64,000 nucleotides of DNA, taken from contig NZ_JAAOIR010000004.1 in NCBI RefSeq assembly GCF_011440375.1, positions 62,001-126,000 on the forward strand, given 5' to 3'. Below are positions 42,876-51,315 of this stretch, piece after piece. A program made the translations under genes and the position numbers. This stretch comes from Halorubellus sp. JP-L1. Its GTDB lineage: Archaea; Halobacteriota; Halobacteria; Halobacteriales; Natrialbaceae. The notes under the pieces were generated by a model. That model saw only the letters and a program-made list of their open reading frames with translations. It searched no databases and had not been told where the DNA came from. How positions within the stretch are numbered: position 1 is the first letter of the stretch; every line of letters begins with the position of its first letter.

Positions 42876-43465
42876 TCGACGGCGAGCGCGTCGCTCCGGA
42901 CGATACCGACCGCGGCTGCGATCTTCACGGCCTCCGCGGGGATGAACGCGGCCGCGCCGACCGCGAACGCCTTCGACAGCGAGTAGCCGACGACGACCAT
43001 CAAGCCAGCGATACCCATCGCGTAGATGACGACGGTGCCGGCGACCATCGCCGCGACCAGTCGCCACACGGGGATCTCAACGCGGGGCACCGTCTCGAGG
43101 CCGCCGTGTGCGACGACCCCGACGAGTGCCGCCGCGAACGGGTACGAGAGGAGGTAGCCGCCGGTCCCCCCGAGGAGGTGTCCGAACCCGGCCGCGCCGC
43201 CGCTGAAGATGGGTGCGCCGAGCGCGCCAGCGACCAGATAGAGGCCGAGCGACGCCGCGCCCCACGTCGAGCCGAGGAGTGCGCCGGCGAGGAACACGCC
43301 CAGGACCTGGAGGGTGACGTTCGCTGCGGGACTCACGGGGTTCGGGAAGCTCACGTAGGCGAACGCGCCGACGAGCGCCGCCACCATCGCTGCGCGTGCG
43401 ACGTTCAGTGCGACCTCGTCGCCGACCAGGTCGACGTCTTCGGTTCGCGTGCTCACGGCGACCAC
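42872..43465 (-). CDS. bioY: biotin transporter BioY
   Basis: A 197-residue membrane protein with six helices, the S component of the ECF transporter. BioY family signature seen: FPNPVSPAANVTLQVLGVFL (the P-V-P-x-T-x-Q core is here SPAANVTLQ), LLGSTWGAASLGLYLVAGAL GAP, then FGHLLGGTGGYLLSYPFAA. First gene of the bioY-bioM-bioN operon. Start is GTG at 43465 or 43456; a TATGACTA element near 43485-43493 sits about 25 nt upstream. No BirA-type repressor or biotin synthesis gene is in the window, so the cell probably relies on uptake. Confidence 0.93.
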   Translation of the reverse strand: MVAVSTRTEDVDLVGDEVALNVARAAMVAALVGAFAYVSFPNPVSPAANVTLQVLGVFLAGALLGSTWGAASLGLYLVAGALGAPIFSGGAAGFGHLLGGTGGYLLSYPFAAALVGVVAHGGLETVPRVEIPVWRLVAAMVAGTVVIYAMGIAGLMVVVGYSLSKAFAVGAAAFIPAEAVKIAAAVGIVRSDALAVE

Positions 43466-43577
43466 CGCGTCTGCGCGCTCGACGTAGTCATACGCGAACG
43501 CTCGCCGTCAACCGAGTTCAAAACTTCGGTTCACGACGCGCCTCGGCGGTCGGCGCACGGGTCGCCGTTCCCGGCGG

Positions 43578-44900
43578 TCAGTCGGCGGGCGCTTCCGTTC
43601 GGTCTTCGTGGAGGAACGCGGTCTCGTACACCTGCGAGTACGTCAGGACGAACGCGAGCGCGGCGAGCACCGCGACGAAGACGAACGGCGTCGCGAACCC
43701 GAACCGAACGAGGTAGCCCGCGGCGAGCGGGCCGATGGCGACGCCGAACCCGAACGCGGTCGTGAGTACCGAGAGCGTCGTCCCGGACTGGCCGCGGCGC
43801 GCGAGGTCGCCGGCGAGCGCGAGGCCGGGCGCGAACACCATCGCGACGGAGACGCCTTGGAGCAATCGCAGGAGGATCATCACGAGCGCGGGCCCGTTCA
43901 CGCCGAAAATCGTCGCGGGGAACAGCGCCTGGAACTCCGGCACGTACCCCTGCAGGAGGACTGACGGGGCGAGGAGCGCGAACCCGACGACGAGGAACGG
44001 CCGGCGGCCGTACCTGTCGCTGGCTCGTCCGATCGGGACCTGGAAGAGGACGTTCGCGATGACGACCGCCGCGAACTGGACGGAGAACAGGAACGGCCCC
44101 TGCCCGAGCGCGGCGTTCACGACCTCCTGGAGCGTCGCGTAGATCGCGATGCCCGTCGCCATGAAGAACGTCCCGACGCCGACGACGAACACCGGGTCGA
44201 ACAGCTGATCGGACCCGAAGACGGCCACCGAGAGGTCGTCCGAGGCCGCGACCTCGCCCTCCGGGTCGTCAACGAGCACGGAGACGAGGACGAGCGAGAC
44301 GAGTGCGCCCGCGACCGCGACCGCGAACGCCGCGTCGAACCCGGAGACGCCGGTTCCGAAGACCTGGTACGTGACGACCGTGTTCGACGCGAATCCGCCC
44401 GTGATGAGGATCCCGGCGAGGATGGGGCCGAATCCGAACCCGATGAGCCGAAACGTGTTGAACACGCCGAAGTTCCCGCCGCGCTGGCTCGCGTCCGTCG
44501 AGTACTCGTTCACGAGCGCGATCGTCACGGGGATCGTCAGCGCAGCGCCGATGCCCTGGAGCGCACGGAGCGCGATTACGCCCCAGTACGTCGTCGCGAG
44601 CGGGTAGAGCGCACTCGCGATCCCGAAGACGACGAGGCCGGCGAGGATGAACGCCTTCCGGCGACCCGAGCGGTCACTCGCCCGGCCCGTGAACTGCTGG
44701 AGGCTGCTGTTCAGGAGCCCGAACAGGGAGAGGACGACCCCGATGAGCAACTCCGTCGAGAACCCCTCGAGGCCCGCGAGCGAGATCTCGCCGCTCGCGA
44801 TGTACAGCGGGAGCACGATGACGAGGAAGGAGTTCCCGAGCGAGTCCGCGAGCCGCGCCATCGCGAGCGCGAACACGCGGTCGTCCGTACCCAGCACCAT
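43578..44900 (-). CDS. MFS transporter
   Basis: A 440-residue transporter with 12 membrane helices. Motif A is present twice, in the loop after helix 2 (GRASDRSGRRKAFILAG) and in the second half (GRASDRYGRRPFLVVGF), reflecting the internal duplication. A cytoplasmic acidic loop separates the halves (VDDPEGEVAASDDLS). It resembles multidrug or sugar efflux MFS proteins; substrate unknown. The gene is followed by the biotin operon on the same strand but 112 bases away. Confidence 0.9.
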   Translation of the reverse strand: MVLGTDDRVFALAMARLADSLGNSFLVIVLPLYIASGEISLAGLEGFSTELLIGVVLSLFGLLNSSLQQFTGRASDRSGRRKAFILAGLVVFGIASALYPLATTYWGVIALRALQGIGAALTIPVTIALVNEYSTDASQRGGNFGVFNTFRLIGFGFGPILAGILITGGFASNTVVTYQVFGTGVSGFDAAFAVAVAGALVSLVLVSVLVDDPEGEVAASDDLSVAVFGSDQLFDPVFVVGVGTFFMATGIAIYATLQEVVNAALGQGPFLFSVQFAAVVIANVLFQVPIGRASDRYGRRPFLVVGFALLAPSVLLQGYVPEFQALFPATIFGVNGPALVMILLRLLQGVSVAMVFAPGLALAGDLARRGQSGTTLSVLTTAFGFGVAIGPLAAGYLVRFGFATPFVFVAVLAALAFVLTYSQVYETAFLHEDRTEAPAD

Positions 44901-45013
44901 TCGACCGAGGCTTTCGGTTCGAAGGGCTTGAAGGGCGTGGATTGCGCTGTTCGTCGCCGAAGTGCCACTGGTATGGGCGCAACGTCCTTACCATGCGCGG
45001 TTCAAGACCATCT

Positions 45014-45805
45014 ATGACGAAACCCCGGGTGGTGTGCGTGGACGACGAGCCGTCGTTCGCGGACCTCACGGCGACGCACCTCGAACGGACGGCGGCCGTG
45101 TCCGCCGAGGGCTACACCGATCCGCGGGACGCGCTCTCCGCCATCGAGGACGCGGACGACGTGCGATGCGTCGTGAGCGACTACGACATGCCGGCGATGA
45201 ACGGCCTGGCGTTCCTCGACGCCGTCAGAGAACGCCATCCGGACCTCCCGTTCGTCCTGTTCACCGGGAAGGGCAGCGAGCAGGTGGCGAGCGAAGCGAT
45301 CTCGATGGGCGTCACGGAGTACCTCCAGAAGTCGACGGCGGCGAGCCAGTACGAGGTCCTCGGGAACCGCGTCGAGAACGCGATCGAGCGGTACGAGGCC
45401 GAGTGCGCGCTCGCCGAGCAACGCGAGCTCGTCGACCGGATCGTCGAGGCGACGCCGGTCGCGATCGTCGTCCACGACGCCGACGGTGACGTCGAGGTGG
45501 CGAACGAGCGCGCGAGGGAACTCCTGTCGATGGACGTCGACTCGCTGCACTTGCGCTCGTACGACTCCAGCGACTGGTCGCTGTACGCCGCGTCCGGCGA
45601 ACGATTGCCGGAGGCGGAACTCCCGGTCGCTCGCGTCCTCGACACCGGGGAGACGATGCGCGCGGAGACGTTCGTCGTCGCGGTCGACGGACGACGGACC
45701 GAGGTCGCGCTGAACGCGGAGCCGCTCGTCGGCGACGACGGCGCGATCGACCGCGTGGTCGTGGTCTTCGCGCCGACCGCGGACTTCGATGGCGTCCCCG
45801 GCTAG
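45014..45805 (+). CDS. response regulator with PAS domain, no output domain
   Basis: A 263-residue protein: receiver domain (1-120) with the acidic pair Asp10-Asp11, phosphoacceptor Asp56 in VVSDYDMPAMNG, and the Lys in FTGKGSEQV; a coiled linker (residues 125-150) and a PAS domain (about 150-255, IVEATPVAIVVHDADGDVEV). There is no DNA-binding, kinase or HATPase domain. Haloarchaea have many such receiver-PAS proteins, often fused to HisKA; this one stops after the PAS. It may be phosphorylated by an orphan kinase such as the one at 3597. Confidence 0.88.
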   Translation: MTKPRVVCVDDEPSFADLTATHLERTAAVSAEGYTDPRDALSAIEDADDVRCVVSDYDMPAMNGLAFLDAVRERHPDLPFVLFTGKGSEQVASEAISMGVTEYLQKSTAASQYEVLGNRVENAIERYEAECALAEQRELVDRIVEATPVAIVVHDADGDVEVANERARELLSMDVDSLHLRSYDSSDWSLYAASGERLPEAELPVARVLDTGETMRAETFVVAVDGRRTEVALNAEPLVGDDGAIDRVVVVFAPTADFDGVPG

Positions 45806-45842
45806 GTGTCGACGCGGACGCGTGTCGCGTTCGGCGTCGGGT

Positions 45843-46838
45843 TCAGCCGACGAACAGCAGCGGGATCATGACGGCGACCCCGGCGACCAGTCCGACGGCG
45901 AGTTCCCTGTGGCCGCGACCGGGGAGGTCCGCGCCGGCTTCGAGCGCTTCCGGGACGAACTCGGTGAGGACGAGGTACACCATCGCGCCGGCGGCGAACC
46001 CGAACCCGAACGGGAGGAACTCGCGCGCCCAGCGCACGAACGCGAACGCGACGACCGCACCGATCGGCTGGGGGAGACTGGAGAAGATGGCGGCGCCGAC
46101 CATCCGCCACTCGCCGACGTCCATCGCCCGCAGCGGGATGGAGATGGCGAGCCCCTCGGGGACGTTGTGGATACTGATCGCGACCGTCATGAATATCGCG
46201 AGCACGGGGACGGTGAGTCCGAGTATCGGAACTCCGCCTTCGAGGCCGAGTTCGGCGAAGGACACGCCGACGGCGACGCCTTCCGGGAACGAGTGCACGG
46301 TCAGGACGCCGAGGATGAGCACCAGTTTCTTGACGTCCGCCTCGGCGAACGCCGCCGGATCGATCCCGTGGTCGTGCCCGTGGCCGTGGTCGTCGTCGGC
46401 GTGGTGGCCGTGGTTGTGCTCGTCGTCGGCGTGGTGGCCCTGGTTGCGCTCGTCGTCGTCGTCGTGCTGGATGCTATCGTCCTGCGCGTCGTCGGCGTCG
46501 TCGTCGCGTGCGACCGGTTCGCCGCCGTCCGTGCTCGCACGACTGCCGCCGACGTCGACGCGTTCGAGGACGCGGTTCGCGACGACGACGAGGGCGACGC
46601 CGGCGAGCAGGCCGAGCGCGAGGAGCCACGGGGTGCCCGTGGACTCGGCGAGCCCCTCGTCGATGAGTCCGAACAGGGACGCCGAGAGCATGATGCCGGA
46701 AGCGATCCCCCAGAGGGCGACGTTCCAGCGGTCGCTCACGTCGTCGACGAGGAAGAACGGGATGGCGCCGAGCCCGGTCGCGATGGCCGTGACGAGGCCG
46801 GCCACGAACACGAACGCGAGCGCGACGAACTCGACCAT
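45843..46838 (-). CDS. ZIP family metal transporter with His-rich loop
   Basis: A 331-residue ZIP transporter with about eight helices. Metal-pathway motifs are HSFPEGVAVG and HNVPEGLAIS. The loop between helices 3 and 4 (about 105-160) is extremely rich in His and Asp, with repeated GHHADD(E/D)H units, a likely zinc sensor or chelator. ZIP proteins move zinc or other divalent cations into the cytoplasm. A TATTATGC box (46861-46868) lies 22 nt upstream: leaderless. A dead copy of its first 38 codons and its promoter is at 54063-54225. Confidence 0.92.
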   Translation of the reverse strand: MVEFVALAFVFVAGLVTAIATGLGAIPFFLVDDVSDRWNVALWGIASGIMLSASLFGLIDEGLAESTGTPWLLALGLLAGVALVVVANRVLERVDVGGSRASTDGGEPVARDDDADDAQDDSIQHDDDDERNQGHHADDEHNHGHHADDDHGHGHDHGIDPAAFAEADVKKLVLILGVLTVHSFPEGVAVGVSFAELGLEGGVPILGLTVPVLAIFMTVAISIHNVPEGLAISIPLRAMDVGEWRMVGAAIFSSLPQPIGAVVAFAFVRWAREFLPFGFGFAAGAMVYLVLTEFVPEALEAGADLPGRGHRELAVGLVAGVAVMIPLLFVG

Positions 46839-46860
46839 ATCGGTGCTCGGGTCCGAACCC

Positions 46861-46868
46861 GCATAATA
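46861..46868 (-). promoter_or_regulatory. TATA box of the ZIP gene
   Basis: TATTATGC on the minus strand, leaderless spacing to the ATG at 46838. The same promoter is recognisable in the relic copy at about 54203-54215. Confidence 0.65.
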
Positions 46869-46970
46869 CCTTTCACCGAAGTGTCAGGTTTTGGGTGGCC
46901 TAAACGACGTCGATCCGAACGACGCCGATCTGGACGCAAACGTCTTGTGCTCGTCTATCCAGTTCGAAAC

Positions 46971-48107
46971 GTGCGACGCACTCTCGCACTCGTCGTCGCA
47001 ACTCTCGCCATCGGGGCGGTACTCGTAGCGCCCGCCGTCCCGGCCGAAGAGCCGGGCGAAGCGCCGACCGAGATGGCCAACCCGGCGCCCGACCAGCTCG
47101 TCGCCCCCGACGCCACCGGCAGCCAGCTCTGGCCGTACACCAGTCGAAGCCGGTCCGTCGACGGGCGCACGCTCGCCGTCAACGTCGTCATCGTCGGCCC
47201 ACCCGCGACCGTCGAGCGAGCGCTCGCCGACCGCACTGGCGCGAACTGGACCACCGCCGAGGAGCACCAGACCACGCCCGTCGTCGACGATCCGTCCCCG
47301 TGGACCGCCGCACGCGGATCGACGCGCTACACGTACGTCGTCCCCGCGGACGCGAACGGGGGCCAGTGGGTGGACGCCAGCTACCAGCTCGGGACCGGAA
47401 CCTACCTCGGGACGCGCGTCCACATCCGCGCCTACCCCGCGCCGACGGGGAACTGGACTGCGATCCAGGCCCACACCGAGTACTGGGACTGGTACCGCCT
47501 CCGGCACACCGTCACGAGCGTCCCCGACGCCGCCCGGTTCGTCGAAGCGGACCTCCAGGACGAACCGTTCGTCATCGACGTCGACAGACAACACCACGGC
47601 CGTAGCGGTGGCGGCAGCCGCGGCTGGATGACCGTCGTCCAGTTCGCCGCCATCGGCGTCGCCGCGAGCGCGTTCGTCGACCGCGGGACGATTCGTCGCG
47701 AGGACGTCGCCGTCCCGGTGCTCGTCGCGGCGTCCGTCCTCGGCGTCCGAGCGGCCGGCCTCCTCGCGGAATCGATAGCGCCAGGCGTCTCCCCGAAGGC
47801 GTTCGCGGCCGTCCTCTACCCGATCCTGGTCGCCGGCCCACCACTCGCGCTCTCACTCGGCCGCGACCGGCCGGCCGCCCGGACCGTCGCGCTCGCCACT
47901 GTCGCGCTCGCCGTCGCCCTCGTCGCCGACCTCGCGTTCGTCGGCGTCGCGCACGTCCCGGACCGACTCCTCCACCATCGCATCGCGCTCGTCGGCGCCT
48001 TCGGCCTCCTCGCGTTCGGCGTCGCGGAACGCGACCGCCTCACTGCCGCATTCGGCGTCCTCGCGTGGCTACTCGTGCTCGTCGCACCGCTCGCCGGCTA
48101 CGTCTGA
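46971..48107 (+). CDS. membrane protein with N-terminal signal and extracellular domain
   Basis: A 378-residue protein: signal peptide (1-25, RRTLALVVATLAIGAVLVAP), an extracellular domain to about 215 with many aromatic residues (WPYTSRSRSVDGRTLAVNVV, HTEYWDWYRLRHTVTS), then about five or six membrane helices. The first helix block follows a His/Gly-rich turn. I do not recognise the family. The start is GTG at 46971; the long frame upstream runs antisense to the ZIP gene. Its 3' end overlaps the convergent glycosyltransferase gene by 10 bases. Confidence 0.72.
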   Translation: MRRTLALVVATLAIGAVLVAPAVPAEEPGEAPTEMANPAPDQLVAPDATGSQLWPYTSRSRSVDGRTLAVNVVIVGPPATVERALADRTGANWTTAEEHQTTPVVDDPSPWTAARGSTRYTYVVPADANGGQWVDASYQLGTGTYLGTRVHIRAYPAPTGNWTAIQAHTEYWDWYRLRHTVTSVPDAARFVEADLQDEPFVIDVDRQHHGRSGGGSRGWMTVVQFAAIGVAASAFVDRGTIRREDVAVPVLVAASVLGVRAAGLLAESIAPGVSPKAFAAVLYPILVAGPPLALSLGRDRPAARTVALATVALAVALVADLAFVGVAHVPDRLLHHRIALVGAFGLLAFGVAERDRLTAAFGVLAWLLVLVAPLAGYV

Positions 48108-49789
48108 CGGCCCGTCGCGCGCCAGTCCGACGCGACCGTCGACGTCGACCGCGAACGCGCTCGGCGCTCGCGCGCACTCTCGTTCCCGCTCTCGCTGACG
48201 TCGACGGAACGGTACACGACGACGCCGTCGTTCTCGTACGCGCGCTCCCATCCAGGCGACGCTGCGAACGATCGTTCGAGCACGCCGAACTGGACCGCTG
48301 GCTGCCCGCGGATCGTGTACGCGCCCTTCGGGACGACGACGTAGTCCGGCACGACGCCCACGCCGGACGCGCCCACGCCGACGCACCACGCCGTCTTGCA
48401 CGCCGAGACGTTCTCGTACGCGTCGATCTGGGCCTCGAACGAACTCGGCGTGACCCACTCCACGCCCCACGGCGACACCACGATCGTCCGGTCGGCGAGC
48501 ACGGGGAACCACTCCGCGGCGTCGCCGAGCACGACGAACGTCGCGTCCTGCGGCGTCTGCTCGGCCGCCCACTCCATCGCTGCGACGTCGTCGTCGTCGA
48601 CGAACTCCGGCGTGGATGGATCGTTCGCGAGCGTCATCTCGTGCGCGAGGTACGCGCCGCCGACCGCCGTCCCGAGGACGATCACGACCGCGAACCCGGC
48701 CGCCGCAGGCGTCTCGAATCGGTCCGCGAATCGAGCGCTCGTCGAATCCGCCGGTCGCCATCGCGCGAGGGCGTCGCGGCGCACGAGGTCCACGACCGTC
48801 GTTGCCATCGCGAACGCGCCGACGGCGTACGCGAACCGGGGCTGCTGGAACACGACCTCTGCAACGACGAGCCACGCCGGCAGGAAGTACCGGCGCCTGG
48901 CGAGGAGGTACGCGCCCGTGGCGAGCGGGACGACGACGAGAGACGACGCGAATCCGCCGAGTGCCGCCCCACCGCCGACCCCGCCGTGCGTGCCGGCGGC
49001 CGACACGTACCGCCCGATGCCGTGCGTCGTCACCGTCCACGCCAGCCAGGGAGCGGCGACGAGCGCACCACCGAGTGCGATCGCCGCGCCTCGAACCAGC
49101 CCGTCGAGGGACCGCGACTCGGTCGCGTAACACGTCAAGATCGAGAGCGCCGCGAACAGCGTGTACGTCGGATGCGAGAGGACGGTCGCGCCGAACGCGA
49201 CCGCCGACACCGCGACGGCGCCCCAGCCGTCCGTGGTGAACGCGCGATAGGCCGCGTAGATGGCGACGAGCGCGTACAGGAACGCGAATGCGCGAACGAC
49301 GCCGCCCGCGGAGACGTGCCACTGGAGGACCTGCGGGTTCAGACTCAGGAGCGTCGCGGCGAGCGCACCGCCCGCTCGCGACTCCGAGAGGTCTCGACCG
49401 AGGAGGTACGCGGGGACCGTCGCCGCGACGACCGCGACTCCGGGCAGGAAGCGAGCGATCGCGAGCGGATCGACGCCGAGGTCCAGGAGGACCGCGAGCA
49501 CGTAGAACTGCAGCGGCGGGTACGCGAACGGGACGCCGATCGCGGTGTATCCCTCCACGTCCGTCGGCGGCGCGTACCCGTTCGCGGCGATCTCGGACCC
49601 GAACTGGAGGTACAGTCCGGCACCGAACGCCGGGTAGGGATTCGTGGCGATGTAGACGGCGACCGCGACGACGGCAGGGAGCGCCGCGAGCGCGAGCCAC
49701 CGGCCGTCGCCGCGCTCGAAGGGAAGGCCAGCACGAACCCGACTGGCGCTCGGCCACGGTCCACTCCAGAACGACTCGGTGTCCGTCAT
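48098..49789 (-). CDS. polytopic GT-C-like glycosyltransferase family membrane protein
   Basis: A 563-residue protein with about 10-12 helices followed by a C-terminal extracellular domain (from about 400). The N-terminal loop QFGSEIAANGYAPPTDVEGY, with an acidic residue after the first helix, and the YPPLQFYVLAVLL segment resemble GT39/PMT- or GT83-type membrane glycosyltransferases that use polyprenyl-phosphate sugars. The C-terminal domain contains a Cys pair (SACKTAWC) that may form a disulfide. Start ATG overlaps the stop of the upstream arylsulfotransferase-like gene by four bases, so the two act together, perhaps in surface glycan synthesis and sulfation. Confidence 0.75.
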   Translation of the reverse strand: MTDTESFWSGPWPSASRVRAGLPFERGDGRWLALAALPAVVAVAVYIATNPYPAFGAGLYLQFGSEIAANGYAPPTDVEGYTAIGVPFAYPPLQFYVLAVLLDLGVDPLAIARFLPGVAVVAATVPAYLLGRDLSESRAGGALAATLLSLNPQVLQWHVSAGGVVRAFAFLYALVAIYAAYRAFTTDGWGAVAVSAVAFGATVLSHPTYTLFAALSILTCYATESRSLDGLVRGAAIALGGALVAAPWLAWTVTTHGIGRYVSAAGTHGGVGGGAALGGFASSLVVVPLATGAYLLARRRYFLPAWLVVAEVVFQQPRFAYAVGAFAMATTVVDLVRRDALARWRPADSTSARFADRFETPAAAGFAVVIVLGTAVGGAYLAHEMTLANDPSTPEFVDDDDVAAMEWAAEQTPQDATFVVLGDAAEWFPVLADRTIVVSPWGVEWVTPSSFEAQIDAYENVSACKTAWCVGVGASGVGVVPDYVVVPKGAYTIRGQPAVQFGVLERSFAASPGWERAYENDGVVVYRSVDVSESGNESARERRARSRSTSTVASDWRATGRQT

Positions 49790-51177
49790 TCCTCGCGCTC
49801 GAACGTGACGGGCGAGCGAACGCCCAGCGAGACGGTCGACCAGCGATACTCGAGCGCGAGCCACGTCGGAACGACGAGGAGCAGGAGGACCACTGCGACG
49901 GCGTGAATCGGCGTCACCCAGCGGGGTAGCACGTACGAGATCGCGTTCTGGACGCTCGGCGGCAGGAGTGCGCTCGCTCTCGACTCGAGCGAGCCGTCCT
50001 CGTCTGGCGTCCGGTCCGGGAGGTCGAGCGCTGCCGCGCTCGGCCCGTTCGCGCTCTCCGGCCCGGTTCCGAGGCGTTCGGCCTCGTACGGGAATCCGAT
50101 CGACGCCGACCAGACGACGTCGCCGTCGCGGTCGACCTCGAGCACGCGGTCGCCGTTCGAGTCCGTGACGAGCGTGTGGCCGTTCGGGAGCCGGTCTGCG
50201 TCCCGCGGCCACGTCAACCGCGCGTCCGACCACGTCCAGGACTCGTTCCACGTCCCGTCCTCGTGCTGGTACTCGACGACGCGACCGTTCTCGGAGTCCG
50301 CGACGAGGACCGCTGGCCCACCCTCGCTGGCCGGCACGAAGTCCGGGTTGTGCTGCTCGTAGAGCACGTCGTGGTCGCCGTCCGTACCGAGCGTCCACTC
50401 GTCGAGCAGGCCGCGCTCGTAGTCGACGAACACGACCTGATCCTGGTTCCGGAGGCTGAGCATCGCCGCCTCGCGCCCGTCGATGGTGACGGACTCGACG
50501 TCGTTCAGGTGCGTCCAGTCCGAGGGGAACGGTCCGCCCGAGTCGATGTCGTAGTCGGCCTGGGCCTCCCACTCCCACTCGATCAGCTCGGTCGTCGTGT
50601 TCACGACGAACGCTCGGTCCTGCGCGATGTCCGCGACGAGGAGGCGCTCGTCGTCGACGCGGTCGACGTCGTGCCAGCGCGTCGAGTGCTTCCCGGCCGT
50701 CACGCGACTGAACACGGTCGTCCGCTCGCCGTTCGTGAGGTTCACGCGAACGACACCGTTCTCCGTGCAGACGCCGTCGCCGTCGCACTCGTCGCTGTCA
50801 AGGTGGTCGGCGTACACGAACTCGACCGTCGCCGCCGTCCCCTCGACGGGGTCGACGTCCCAGTACCGCGTGTGCCGGTTCTCGTAGTAGTGGATGCTCC
50901 CGTCCGGGGCGAACGCGACGAGCTCGGCTTGCGCGCGCGGGCCGTCGTTCTCGTCGCTGACGAACGCGTTCGAGTCCGTCGCGACAACGGTCACGTTCTC
51001 GCGCGCGCCGACGACCGCCGACCTATCGCCCGACCGGAACGCCTGCTCCACCGCCGGGTCGCCCGTGACGGCGTCCTGTTGGCGTTGCGCGTCCACGTAC
51101 CCGAAGACGAGTACCGCCAGTGCCAGCACGAGAACGACGGCGAACGCGCGACGAATCGTCCGGCGACTCACGACCAT
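49786..51177 (-). CDS. arylsulfotransferase (ASST) family protein, membrane-anchored
   Basis: A 463-residue protein with an N-terminal membrane helix (about 10-28), a beta-propeller domain and a C-terminal helix (about 430-450). The propeller shows ASST-type repeats: TRWHDVDRVDDERLLVADIA, WTHLNDVESV, EQHNPDFVP, WPRDADRLPNGHTLVTDSNG, RVLEVDRDGDVVWS. Histidines in RWHDVDRV, THLNDV and YEQHNPDF are at places where ASST enzymes hold catalytic His. The TATA box GTATAAAAG gives a clear leaderless start. First gene of a two-gene operon with the glycosyltransferase. Sulfated surface glycans are known in haloarchaea; this role is inference. Confidence 0.85.
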   Translation of the reverse strand: MVVSRRTIRRAFAVVLVLALAVLVFGYVDAQRQQDAVTGDPAVEQAFRSGDRSAVVGARENVTVVATDSNAFVSDENDGPRAQAELVAFAPDGSIHYYENRHTRYWDVDPVEGTAATVEFVYADHLDSDECDGDGVCTENGVVRVNLTNGERTTVFSRVTAGKHSTRWHDVDRVDDERLLVADIAQDRAFVVNTTTELIEWEWEAQADYDIDSGGPFPSDWTHLNDVESVTIDGREAAMLSLRNQDQVVFVDYERGLLDEWTLGTDGDHDVLYEQHNPDFVPASEGGPAVLVADSENGRVVEYQHEDGTWNESWTWSDARLTWPRDADRLPNGHTLVTDSNGDRVLEVDRDGDVVWSASIGFPYEAERLGTGPESANGPSAAALDLPDRTPDEDGSLESRASALLPPSVQNAISYVLPRWVTPIHAVAVVLLLLVVPTWLALEYRWSTVSLGVRSPVTFEREE

Positions 51178-51200
51178 CGTCCGGTCGTTCCAGCCACAGT

Positions 51201-51210
51201 GTATAAAAGT
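51201..51210 (-). promoter_or_regulatory. TATA box of the ASST-glycosyltransferase operon
   Basis: ACTTTTATAC on the minus strand, 23 nt before the ATG at 51177. Strong, leaderless. Confidence 0.75.
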
Positions 51211-51315
51211 AACCGACTCTATCACAGTCGTTCCCCGAACAGGAACCGTCCCCAGGCGACAGTTCGCGGGCACGATACCGAACTCATTTCAACTCGAGCG
51301 AACAACCTCCACGCG

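Noticed and set aside
48098-48107. Frameshift at the convergent 3' ends of two membrane protein genes
   Set aside because: Both proteins end naturally; a 10-base convergent overlap is enough to explain it.
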